From AP-15 sp963787425 (GTDB lineage Bacteria > Pseudomonadota > Alphaproteobacteria > ATCC43930 > CGMCC-115725), in NCBI GenBank assembly GCA_963787425.1, contig CAWBCV010000006.1, forward strand, positions 62,001 through 126,000: a stretch of 64,000 nucleotides of DNA, in the 5' to 3' direction. The translations under genes and the position numbers were made by a program. How positions within the stretch are numbered: position 1 is the first letter of the stretch; each line of letters begins with the position of its first letter. Shown here piece after piece: positions 8,928-16,959 of this stretch. The notes beneath the pieces were generated by a model that saw only the letters and a program-made list of their open reading frames with translations, was not told the DNA's origin and searched no databases.

Positions 8928-10117
8928 CGGCCGGCGCGGCCCAGGCGTTCACATGCCATGCGCACCATCGGATCGCCTTGTGGCAATGTTGACAAACGGC
9001 CTCTCAACCGCTCCCGGACTGCCGGCGCTTCCGGAAACTCGAGCTGAGTCCAGAACCGCTTTGCTCGATCGAAATAGCCGACGGTGTCGAGAAACGCGAT
9101 CGTGAAATAGTAGCTTTCCGGAAGAGTTTCGGCGACCGCACGCGCGACAATCTCGCCGTCCGGGCCGATTGCGGCGGTCAGACACCAATCGAGCAGTCGG
9201 GTGAGCTCCTCCTCGGCCCGCCGGCGCTGATCAGGGCGCATGTGTGGCCAGCCGAGCTGGAACAGAATCGCGACATCGTAGTTGTTGTGGTTTGTCATGC
9301 CGATCTCGTCGAGCCACCCATTAGGATAACGGCAGTCGCGGATGCTCAACAGCGTGTCGATCAGTGGCGGCCAGTACCCGATCCCGCCCTGGAGGTAGCG
9401 CGCCATATGAAAGGTGAGGCTGAGATCGACGGTTCGAAGCCGCCGCCCTCCGATCAGGTAATCGGCGCCAAAGAACCCGCTGATCGGGTCCTGCCACTCG
9501 GCGATGAAGCGGCGGATCACGGTTGCGAGCCGCGGATCCCAGTGGTAGTTCCGAGGACGCCGCCATAAGATCAGCCGAACGAGATCGGCGGTCGCGAAGT
9601 TGAGTTCTTTGCGGCGGTCGATCCCGTCCTCGTCCAGCCGCGAGAGAAGCAGATTCTCCAGGTAATCCTTCAGCCGGGCCGGGTCGTTGATGCGATCGAG
9701 AAAACGCGGCGGCCCGCACTGTTCATCTAAATCGCCAGCGAGCATGTGATCGACGCAGGCGTCCAGTTTCAAAAACCATACGTTAGTGCATGCGCCATGA
9801 GATCCTTCGGCGTCATGCGAGGCGGCGGGCAAAGACGCCAGTGCGGCTCGGTTGCGGAGGCGCGCGAGCGTGGCGCGGATGCCGCTCGTATCGACGGTGT
9901 ATTCAAGTCGCCAACGCAGCTCCCGCAGGACTTGCCGCGGGCAGGAAGTATCGCGCCCGGCAGCCTCACGCCGATCCAGCTCGGCCTCTATGTTTCGAAT
10001 TTCTTGATGTGCTGACCGGGCCAGTTCGATAATTTCCGGAAACCGCATCGCGATTGCCGCTCGCGGGTTCCAGCCGACGGGCGCCGGGAGCGAAACAGCG
10101 TGAGTTGCGCTGCACAT
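8924..10117 (-). CDS. Unrecognised protein between heparinase-like gene and thyX
   Basis: A product of about 397 residues that I cannot place in a family. The N-terminal 60 residues look helical and charged (EIIELARSAHQEIRNIEAEL); the rest alternates aromatic-rich helices with short glycine turns, including GFFGADYLIGG, YLQGGIGYWP and GMTNHNNYDVAILFQLGW. That pattern resembles an alpha/alpha-toroid carbohydrate-active fold, but this is only an impression. No signal peptide or membrane segment is seen. The start at 10117 is a compromise: it lies 32 bases after the heparinase-like stop, and another ATG at 10048 is equally possible. The stop overlaps thyX by ATGA, so it is almost surely translated. 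Confidence 0.72.
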   Translation of the reverse strand: MCSATHAVSLPAPVGWNPRAAIAMRFPEIIELARSAHQEIRNIEAELDRREAAGRDTSCPRQVLRELRWRLEYTVDTSGIRATLARLRNRAALASLPAASHDAEGSHGACTNVWFLKLDACVDHMLAGDLDEQCGPPRFLDRINDPARLKDYLENLLLSRLDEDGIDRRKELNFATADLVRLILWRRPRNYHWDPRLATVIRRFIAEWQDPISGFFGADYLIGGRRLRTVDLSLTFHMARYLQGGIGYWPPLIDTLLSIRDCRYPNGWLDEIGMTNHNNYDVAILFQLGWPHMRPDQRRRAEEELTRLLDWCLTAAIGPDGEIVARAVAETLPESYYFTIAFLDTVGYFDRAKRFWTQLEFPEAPAVRERLRGRLSTLPQGDPMVRMACERLGRAGR

Positions 10118-10148
10118 TGCCGTCCAACCGACCCGGCGCTCGCTTCCA

Positions 10149-12278
10149 TCACCGAAGAGCCGCCGCTCTCTCGGGAGCGGGTTTCCGACCAAGGCGCGTG
10201 CGGAATGGCGCAAACCCGGTCGAAGCGGCCCTCGTGGCATGCCGGGCGGCGTTGATCCCCGAGGCGCGCCGGGAATACGATGCCAGTCGCACAGGTCGCC
10301 TGGCGAGCCACTCGTCGAGCGAAGTGACCGGCAACACCAAATCATCGTCCTCGCAATCCGGCAACAATGCGACTGTCAACCGGCGCGTGTCCTTTGGCCA
10401 GACGATCTGCACGCGCCTGATCAAGGCACCCGCGGCGCGCCCGCCTTCGTTATCGATGCGGCGGGGCAACTCTGCAACCTGGCCGCCATTGCTGCCGTCA
10501 TTGCCACTGAGCAGCGGCCGACCGTGCAGCTGTCGAACATCGGCAATCGGAAAGGTTTGCGGCTCCGGCGGGAAGCCGATCTCAAAGCACGCCGCCGTCG
10601 GCTCCAGGATGCGCAAGACAAACCGATCATCGCCCGAGCGGAACCGAGCGACGGAACCGGCCACGGAAATCGGCTGTGCACTGGTATGCACGACCCATAC
10701 GATCTTGCCGGACAATTCGGCGCGAACCTCGTCCTGGATGACCACCTGGCGACCGATTAGCGCGGCTCCACGCCAAATGGAGCCAGCCGGCTTTCCGTAA
10801 GCCGCGGACAATTCAAAAACGGCCCATTTGCAGTCCCCGTCGACGCAATTGCCGACGATCGGCGCGCGCGCGTCGGGTATTTGGTTGCCACCATCGATGA
10901 CCAAGGTGTTGTGGCCGGCAGTCTGCGTCCGGTAGTAACGCCAGCGCGATCCTGATCTATTATCGGCGCCGTGATCAAAATAACCCGGCAGGTCGTAATC
11001 GTCCGCTCCGAGATCGACGATCCACCGTTGTCGCGCGCCATCAAGGATGAAACTCCCGGCATCCGCCTGGTTGTGCAGGAAAACGTCTTCGGGAAGCGGC
11101 GGTGATCGCACTCCGGGGCCAGAGACATTTCCACCCTTGATGGCCAGATAAACCGGGTGCGCCGCCGGATCGCTCGACCAGGTGTTGCGAAAGCATGCGA
11201 GATTGTTGCTGTGAAATACCTTTCCCGTGGGGACCCTGATTCCCGACGGCTTGGACTTCGGTCGGTTGGGCCATATTACGGTGAACGGAAGGTACCAGCC
11301 GTCATACTGGTCTACGAGCAAAGCATCGATCGGCCGCCTAAACCGATGCGCAAACCAGGCGAGCGGCGCCATATCGAAGCGCGGTTCGGAATCCCCGAAA
11401 TTGAACGCGGCGCCGAACGGCCCGACAGCATGCAAGGCGAAGTCTCCGGTTTGCGCAAACCCCGGTCGCTCTGCCAGGCCAAAGCTGTAGTGGAGCGTGC
11501 TCTCGAGCGCCGCGACCATTAGACCGGCATAGCGCATGGCGAGCGACCAATAGCTCGGTCCTTCCGGCCAAGCGCCGTCCGGAGCCAGACCGTCGAAAAC
11601 ATTCCAGGACGAGACGAGAGCCTTCTGGATCAGCTGCCGCGAAATATCCGGATATCGATCGAGAAGTGCGAGCGCCGAAACCAGAATGCCCGAATTCGAC
11701 ACCAGCGTGCAGTTATCGCGCCGCCTCGGCCATTGCGCGAAGCGATCCTCGTATGCGGCAAGGGCCGGCGTGAGGACATGGCGGAAAAGCGAATCCTCGA
11801 ACATTCGCCGCTCCTCGTCCGAAAATTCATTGTACAGCCAGTCATAGGCGAGAGAAACGGCGACAGCGATCTCGGCGCAATCCAGAAAGGACTTGATCAC
11901 CGGCCGGGCTTTCCAGCTCGGCTCGGCACTCAGCCGTGCCAATGCCGTGCGCGTGGCGTACAGCGCATCGGCTTTGGTCTCGGCATCGCTGATCAACGCC
12001 AAAAAAGCCGTATGTATCAGGCAGCGGCCCTCGCGCTTGATCCTGGCGCGGAATTCTTGTTTGGTCGAGTTCGGACCCAACTCGCATAATGACGTTTTCA
12101 GCCGCGTTATAAGCTTCGAATGGCCGTTGGCACGCTCGCGAATCCAGGATATGGCGCGCTCGCCGAATAACAAATAAGGGTGCCTCGCGTTGAACCGCAC
12201 GACCGCGGTTTCCACGAATTTTAGGTCCGGTCCACCGGCCTCGACAAACCGAAAAGATCGGGCACTATCTGAAGGCAA
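10149..12278 (-). CDS. Heparinase II/III-like protein
   Basis: A 709-residue protein related to heparinase II/III polysaccharide lyases and alginate-lyase-like enzymes. The first half is the alpha/alpha-toroid region (for example DGAWPEGPSYWSLAMRYAG), and the second half holds the beta-sandwich with HNQADAGSFILDG, the DLGADDYDLPGYFD segment and TAGHNTLVIDGGNQ, where the family's catalytic and metal-binding His/Tyr residues normally lie. No clear signal peptide is present, so it may act inside the cell or on imported oligosaccharide. The start is a TTG at 12278 with GAGGG six bases upstream. It is followed closely by the unknown 397-aa gene. The substrate is unknown. Confidence 0.82.
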   Translation of the reverse strand: MPSDSARSFRFVEAGGPDLKFVETAVVRFNARHPYLLFGERAISWIRERANGHSKLITRLKTSLCELGPNSTKQEFRARIKREGRCLIHTAFLALISDAETKADALYATRTALARLSAEPSWKARPVIKSFLDCAEIAVAVSLAYDWLYNEFSDEERRMFEDSLFRHVLTPALAAYEDRFAQWPRRRDNCTLVSNSGILVSALALLDRYPDISRQLIQKALVSSWNVFDGLAPDGAWPEGPSYWSLAMRYAGLMVAALESTLHYSFGLAERPGFAQTGDFALHAVGPFGAAFNFGDSEPRFDMAPLAWFAHRFRRPIDALLVDQYDGWYLPFTVIWPNRPKSKPSGIRVPTGKVFHSNNLACFRNTWSSDPAAHPVYLAIKGGNVSGPGVRSPPLPEDVFLHNQADAGSFILDGARQRWIVDLGADDYDLPGYFDHGADNRSGSRWRYYRTQTAGHNTLVIDGGNQIPDARAPIVGNCVDGDCKWAVFELSAAYGKPAGSIWRGAALIGRQVVIQDEVRAELSGKIVWVVHTSAQPISVAGSVARFRSGDDRFVLRILEPTAACFEIGFPPEPQTFPIADVRQLHGRPLLSGNDGSNGGQVAELPRRIDNEGGRAAGALIRRVQIVWPKDTRRLTVALLPDCEDDDLVLPVTSLDEWLARRPVRLASYSRRASGINAARHATRAASTGFAPFRTRLGRKPAPERAAALR

Positions 12279-12453
12279 TCGAATCCCTCTGACCGAGGCA
12301 TTGCGGCTGCCGAACCGACCATGCGATCTGAGGCGCGACCCCCGACCGTACTTAGCAACCGCCGCCTCACATGCGGCGGGACTCGCGGCCAGGTCAAGCC
12401 TCTTTGTTATCTCTTGGTAACAAAATGTATCAAAATTAATCTACATTGTGCAT

Positions 12454-12890
12454 TTATGCCGCCTCTTCAAATTGGTGAAAGCAGCTCAGCCAGGAACCCC
12501 GTTGCATCAGGTTGAGCGCCATATGGCGCAGGATGGCGAGATTGTATGCGCTGTTATCGTTGCGATTTCTCGTCTTGTCCTCGTGCATGACGCCGTTGAG
12601 AACCCAGTGGAGCCGGTTTTCGACACCCCAATGCGAACGAGCGACCTGACCAAGCCGTTCGGGCGACAGCGCAGCACTCAGCAGGTAACAAGCGGTCTTG
12701 GTTCGTCGCTGCGCTTGCGGTGTCTCGGGTGCGGACGACTTTTCCTATTGCCGCCAGACCCGGCCATCGATGACGTTTTGGATCGCCGCCACCTCGGTGC
12801 AGACCAAGCTGGTGCGAGTCTCGATGCGGCCATCGTCGCCCTCCGCGGTGAAATGCTTCTCTTATCCCATCTCGGATTTTCGAGCAGCAG
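12454..12890 (-). pseudogene. ISAs1-family transposase remnant
   Basis: The 3' part of an ISAs1-family transposase. The C-terminal block is well kept: SPERLGQVARSHWGVENRLHW, then HEDKTRNRNDNSAYNLA, ILRHMALNLMQ and a terminal EEAA before TAA at 12454-12456. Upstream, segments homologous to HFTAEGDDGRIETRT and WPGLAAIGKVVRTRDTA lie in different reading frames, separated by an internal TAG and a frameshift, and the N-terminal half is absent. Terminal inverted repeats were not found. It marks an old insertion between the heparinase-like gene and sciP. Confidence 0.85.
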
Positions 12891-13097
12891 GCTGACATCG
12901 GCGCGATGGTAAAGTTTTATTAACCGCCGAAATGTTGATGAGACGCGAGCGAGGGGCGTGGCGGGCCTCAGCCCCTTGGGACAATGATTTTCGACTCTGA
13001 TGGAAGTACGGCGGGATCCAGTTGCTGACTGATCGAGCGCCTGACACGATCGCTACCGATGCGCGACCCGCTCACCGCAGGCGGCGCAGAGAAGAGG

Positions 13098-13409
13098 TCA
13101 AAAACGCGGTTTGGCCAGCCGCGCGGGAGGCGTGTCGCGATAGATCTGCAGTCGGGTCACCCGCAGACCCGCGACCCCGTGCGTGTCGATCGCGCGCTGC
13201 CAAGCGAGGAATTCTTCTACGGAAAGCTCATAGCGGCGGCAAACTTCTTCCAGACTGATGGCGCCGCTGCGCACCGCATTGACCACCACTGCCTTGCGCC
13301 GGGCTACCCAACGCTTCGTGTCGGGAGGCGGCAAATCAATCGTAGTGACGCTGGTGTGCGCTAAAATTTCACTTCCAAACACTGGGTACAACTCAAAATT
13401 GTCGTCCAT
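13098..13409 (-). CDS. sciP: SciP-type CtrA inhibitor (DUF1153)
   Basis: A 103-residue DNA-binding protein of the DUF1153 family. In Caulobacter SciP binds CtrA at target promoters and blocks recruitment of RNA polymerase, helping to close the CtrA window of the cell cycle. The family core is intact: DLPPPDTKRWVARRKAVVV with a following helix-turn-helix (ISLEEVCRRYELSVEEFLAWQ) and the RAIDTHGVAGLRVTR segment. The N terminus (about 1-25) is variable, as in relatives. The ATG at 13409 is the only good start. A TTAA-N7-CTAA motif lies 25 bases upstream. The neighbouring dksA and cckA genes are on the other strand. Confidence 0.92.
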   Translation of the reverse strand: MDDNFELYPVFGSEILAHTSVTTIDLPPPDTKRWVARRKAVVVNAVRSGAISLEEVCRRYELSVEEFLAWQRAIDTHGVAGLRVTRLQIYRDTPPARLAKPRF

Positions 13410-13433
13410 GGCGGTATAGTAGAGCGAGGACCC

Positions 13434-13448
13434 TTAAAGAAGCCCTAA
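13434..13448. promoter_or_regulatory. Candidate CtrA-binding site upstream of sciP
   Basis: TTAA at 13434-13437, seven bases, then CTAA at 13445-13448: one mismatch from the CtrA consensus TTAA-N7-TTAA. It ends 25 bases before the sciP start codon. In Caulobacter sciP is itself activated by CtrA, which supports the reading. TTAA is uncommon in this GC-rich sequence, but a single 8-base match is not strong evidence. Confidence 0.5.
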
Positions 13449-13682
13449 GTGGAAAGCGTTGTAAGCGCACTCGATATTCGTAATCCGAACCCCGCCGCCT
13501 CAAAGCCAAATCCGGCGTGGGCGATTCCTGGCGGTGGGCGCAGGCCGGCCTCGGCCGGGTTGTGCGGCCATCACCGAAAGCTCAGCCAAATCAAGCATCT
13601 CCATTCGATTCTTCGGCTTGATGCGGTGAGACCCAATTCATATACTCCGCGCCGCTTCGTTCACCGAGTTTCGGGGAGACCG

Positions 13683-14099
13683 ATGCGTCCGTCACTACCG
13701 CCGGGTTACCATCCCTCCGATACTGAAGAATTCATGAACCCTCTTCAGATCGAATATTTTCGGCAAAAGCTGTTGCGCTGGCGAGCCCAGCTGCTGGCCG
13801 AGTCGTCGGATACGCTGCAGCACCTGAAGGAAGAGAGTTTGCTGAAACCCGATCTCACGGACCGCGCTTCGCTCGAAACAGAGCGCGCGATCGAACTGCG
13901 CACCCGCGCGCGCGAGCGTAAACTGATCTCCAAGATCGAAGCGGCGCTCCATCGGATAGATGACGGCACCTATGGTTATTGCGAAGAGACGGACGAACCG
14001 ATCGGTATCCGCCGTCTCGAAGCCCGGCCCATCGCCACCCTCAGCATAGAAGCCCAGGAGCGGCACGAGCGGATGGAACGCACTCACCGCGACGACTGA
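13683..14099 (+). CDS. dksA: RNA polymerase-binding protein DksA, cysteine-poor form
   Basis: DksA enters the secondary channel of RNA polymerase and works with ppGpp to reset promoter choice during starvation. The 138-residue product has the coiled-coil region (about 20-95, with ESSDTLQHL and the ERAIELRTRARERKLI helix) and the C-terminal globular segment GTYGYCEETDEPIGIRRLEARP. Of the four zinc-binding cysteines of classical DksA only the first remains; the others are replaced (ATLSIEAQERHE in place of the second pair). This matches the usual alphaproteobacterial DksA and is probably normal. The ATG at 13683 has GGGGAG shortly upstream. cckA follows on the same strand. Confidence 0.9.
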   Translation: MRPSLPPGYHPSDTEEFMNPLQIEYFRQKLLRWRAQLLAESSDTLQHLKEESLLKPDLTDRASLETERAIELRTRARERKLISKIEAALHRIDDGTYGYCEETDEPIGIRRLEARPIATLSIEAQERHERMERTHRDD

Positions 14100-14297
14100 C
14101 GGGCCGATCCCTTCTGTTCGGCTCAAGGGAGTTCAACGCCGCGCGGCGCATCGCGGCAAACGCCGGGGCATCATCCGAGTAATTCGCTGGCATTGCGGTC
14201 GAAATCGATTGAGATCGCGCACCGCTTCCCCATTTGCGGCAGCAGATTGCGTGACAATCCCTGTCACTCGATTGCCGCTGTCACTCGGATCCAGCCG

Positions 14298-15629
14298 ATG
14301 ATCGCCAAAGGGGTGCGGGCCGATGGGTGGGCGAGTCGGATGGGCGAGCGCTCAAAGGGTTCGTGGATCCGCTGTCTGGCGTTAGCAAGCTTGGCCCTGG
14401 TCGCTGTAGCGACCGCCCTCGAAATTTCCCGGATGGGTCGGCTTATTGCGGCTGGGCCTGCCGAGACGGCGGCAATTATAATGCTCGGCTTCGCCGGGCT
14501 CGCAGCTCTAGCCGGCCACAAGTCAATAAAGACGCTTGCGGCTCGCCTCGAGATGTTGAGTTGGGCGCTCAACTCGGCACCCGAGGCACACCTGATCGTG
14601 GCGGCGGACGGTCGTATCCACTATGCCAACCGTGCTTACCGCGAACTCTTCCCCGGCCCGGGCGAGTCGCCGCTGGATCGCGTCAGGCAAGCCCTATGCT
14701 CGGACGCAGAATCCGAGGCGCAATTTCGCCGGCTCCGCGGCCGTGCCGCCGCCGGCGTCCCGGCTACCGCAACCCTCTCCTTGAGCGAGACATCGACTGC
14801 CGACACCGGCCATTTGAAGATCAGGATAGAGCCGATCGCGGGTTATCCGGGTTTTAGCTACTGGAGCGTTCAGGATGTCAGTGCATCTCATCGATCCGAG
14901 GACGCGCTCCGGGAGGAGCGGAACATTCTCGCCAACCTTCTGGACAATGCGCCGGTCGGATTTTATTCAGTTGATGACGCTGGACACTTCCGCTTTGTAA
15001 ATCGGACACTGGCGCAGTGGCTCGGCAGCACTCCTTCGGAACTCTTGACCGGCGGCGCTCGGCTGTGTGATTTTCTGGTCTGCCCGCCAGCTGCCGGGAC
15101 ACCGGCCTGGAGCCCGTTTTGTGGACAGAAGGTTGGGGCGCAACGGGGCGAAGTCGTGCTCAAGACCCGTCAGGGCCGGATTGTGCCGGCCTGGATCGGG
15201 CAAAACATCGTCGGATCGGGTACCGAGCTGCATACACGATCAGTCGTGTGCGATTTGACGCCCGAGCGCGAGTGGAAATCTGCCCTCAGATCGTTCGAAC
15301 GCTATCGGCGTTGTTTCGCCAACGCCCCGGTGGGTATTGCCTTGCTCGACCGCACCGGGCGTTTCGACGAGGCGAACCGCGCGGTCGGTGAACTGTTCGG
15401 CGCCACTCCGCAATATCTGAAGGGACGGCCGCTAATCGAGTTATTGAACGCGAAGGACCGCGACCGCATTGCCGCCAAGCTTGCCGCGGCTGCCGATGGG
15501 CCGGTAAATCCCGAGCCGGTCGAGGTCCGGCCGATGCGGCCGGGCGATAAGAACTTTCGTCCTGTTCCTCGGCCGCCTCGACGATCCCGGGGATGGGGCG
15601 CTTCGCTCCGATGCCGTCGCTGGGGATGA
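14298..15629 (+). CDS. cckA: CckA hybrid histidine kinase, N-terminal part (frameshifted)
   Basis: N-terminal portion of a CckA-like sensor kinase, the top of the CckA-ChpT-CtrA phosphorelay. It shows two membrane helices (roughly 14369-14435 and 14455-14515 in DNA), then PAS-like domains marked by SAPEAHLIVAADGRIHYANR, DNAPVGFYSVDDAGHFRF and FANAPVGIALLDRTGRF. The frame is lost after RPMRPGDKN: the run TTT at 15555-15557 has one T too many, and dropping it restores a continuous reading into the kinase domain (KNFVLFLGRLDD). The nominal stop at 15627-15629 is therefore out of frame. The start is uncertain: a TTG at 14193, or ATGs at 14298 and 14340, none with a good ribosome site. Confidence 0.82.
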   Translation: MIAKGVRADGWASRMGERSKGSWIRCLALASLALVAVATALEISRMGRLIAAGPAETAAIIMLGFAGLAALAGHKSIKTLAARLEMLSWALNSAPEAHLIVAADGRIHYANRAYRELFPGPGESPLDRVRQALCSDAESEAQFRRLRGRAAAGVPATATLSLSETSTADTGHLKIRIEPIAGYPGFSYWSVQDVSASHRSEDALREERNILANLLDNAPVGFYSVDDAGHFRFVNRTLAQWLGSTPSELLTGGARLCDFLVCPPAAGTPAWSPFCGQKVGAQRGEVVLKTRQGRIVPAWIGQNIVGSGTELHTRSVVCDLTPEREWKSALRSFERYRRCFANAPVGIALLDRTGRFDEANRAVGELFGATPQYLKGRPLIELLNAKDRDRIAAKLAAAADGPVNPEPVEVRPMRPGDKNFRPVPRPPRRSRGWGASLRCRRWG

Positions 15630-15711
15630 ACCAGGGGAGGGGCTTACCCTCCATTTCATCGATGTCACCGAGCAGAAGAATCTCGAGATCCAATTCGCGC
15701 AATCGCAAAAG

Positions 15712-16854
15712 ATGCAGGCCATTGGGCAGCTCGCCGGCGGTGTCGCCCACGATTTCAATAACCTGCTGACAGCCATGATCGGGTTTTGCGATCTGCTGCT
15801 ACTGCGCTCGCCGCCGAGTGACCCATCCTTCGCCGATATCATGCAGATCAAGCAGAATGCGAACCGGGCCGCCAATCTGGTGCGTCAACTGCTGGCCTTC
15901 TCACGACAGCAAACGCTGCAGCCGCGGATCCTCAACATTACCGATATCCTCTACGAATTGCGGCATTTGATTGAACGGCTGATCGGGGAACACATCGACC
16001 TCGAGGTCGTGCATGGGCGCGATCTCGGCCTTGTGAAGGTCGACCAAGGCCAGTTCGAACAGGTGATCATCAATCTCGCGGTGAACGCACGCGACGCGAT
16101 GCCCCGCGGCGGCACGCTAACCATTCGCACGGCCAATGTTCACCAGGAGAGTCAATTGCGACGCGGGCACGAGTCTATGCCGGCCGGCGACTACGTGCTG
16201 ATCGAGATGACGGACACCGGTGTCGGTATCCCGAAGGAGAACCTGGCTCGCATTTTCGACCCCTTTTTTTCGACCAAACAAGTCGGCTCCGGAACTGGCC
16301 TCGGTTTGTCGACGGTCTACGGCATCGTCAAGCAAACAGGGGGGTTTGTTTTCGTGAGCAGCACGCCGGGCCAGGGAGCGGTTTTTCAGATTTATCTGCC
16401 GCGCTGCGAGCCGGCGGATGCTGCACAGCCCGCCCGCTCAGATATGCCCGAAGTCGCAGCCGTAAAGGATTTGACAGGGCACGGTACCATCATCCTGGTT
16501 GAGGATGACGATCCGGTCAGGATCTTCGGCGCCCGCGCCCTGCGCAACAAAGGGTACAAGGTAATAGAGGCGCGAAGCGGCGAAGCGGCGCTCGATTTGA
16601 TCCGTGACGCCGCAGAGGCGATCGACCTTCTGATCACCGATGTCGTTATGCCTCATATGGATGGGCCCGGGCTCGTCCGCGAAGTGCGGGAGATAAACCC
16701 CGAAATGAAAGTGATCTTCATTTCGGGGTATACCGAGGACGCGTTCCGTCAGCGCCTCGACAGCGACGTAGGCATCGAGTTTCTGCCCAAGCCGTTCAGT
16801 TTGAAGGAGCTCGCGGCCAAGGTGAGAGACGTGCTCGCCGCGGGGGTCGCGTAA
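15712..16854 (+). CDS. cckA: CckA hybrid histidine kinase, kinase and receiver part
   Basis: C-terminal portion of the same cckA gene in the +1 frame; homology runs back to about 15558, so 15712 is only the first ATG of this frame. The kinase core begins KMQAIGQLAGGVAHDFNNLL with the phospho-His in AHDFNN (His codon near 15748), the typical CckA dimerisation helix. Then come the ATPase N box (NLAVNARDAM), DTGVGIPKENL and GTGLGLSTVYGIVKQ, and a receiver domain with VEDDDPVR, the phosphoacceptor Asp in LLITDVVMPHMDG and Lys in LPKPFS. All motifs for kinase and phosphotransfer activity are present. recA follows 105 bases downstream on the same strand. Confidence 0.9.
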   Translation: MQAIGQLAGGVAHDFNNLLTAMIGFCDLLLLRSPPSDPSFADIMQIKQNANRAANLVRQLLAFSRQQTLQPRILNITDILYELRHLIERLIGEHIDLEVVHGRDLGLVKVDQGQFEQVIINLAVNARDAMPRGGTLTIRTANVHQESQLRRGHESMPAGDYVLIEMTDTGVGIPKENLARIFDPFFSTKQVGSGTGLGLSTVYGIVKQTGGFVFVSSTPGQGAVFQIYLPRCEPADAAQPARSDMPEVAAVKDLTGHGTIILVEDDDPVRIFGARALRNKGYKVIEARSGEAALDLIRDAAEAIDLLITDVVMPHMDGPGLVREVREINPEMKVIFISGYTEDAFRQRLDSDVGIEFLPKPFSLKELAAKVRDVLAAGVA

Positions 16855-16881
16855 AACCCTTACTTCGGTGTTGTGTCTGGC

Positions 16882-16896
16882 GTACAAAACGTGTAC
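16882..16896. promoter_or_regulatory. Candidate LexA (SOS) box upstream of recA
   Basis: GTAC (16882-16885), seven bases, GTAC (16893-16896), ending 63 bases before the recA ATG. The alphaproteobacterial LexA operator is a direct repeat GAAC-N7-GAAC (GTTC-N7-GTTC on the other strand), so spacing and place fit, with the same A-to-T change in both halves. Because GTAC is self-complementary, the site is also an inverted repeat. No lexA gene is in the window. Confidence 0.5.
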
Positions 16897-16959
16897 ACGC
16901 GGTAGCCTCCGGGCCGCGTTGCACGGCATCACCGGATGTGGAATAAGGAGGATGGACCA

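Noticed and set aside
15545..15565. Programmed ribosomal frameshifting in cckA
   Set aside because: The site lacks a slippery heptamer, a stop codon or a downstream pseudoknot of the usual kind, and many unrelated genes nearby carry similar one-base breaks.
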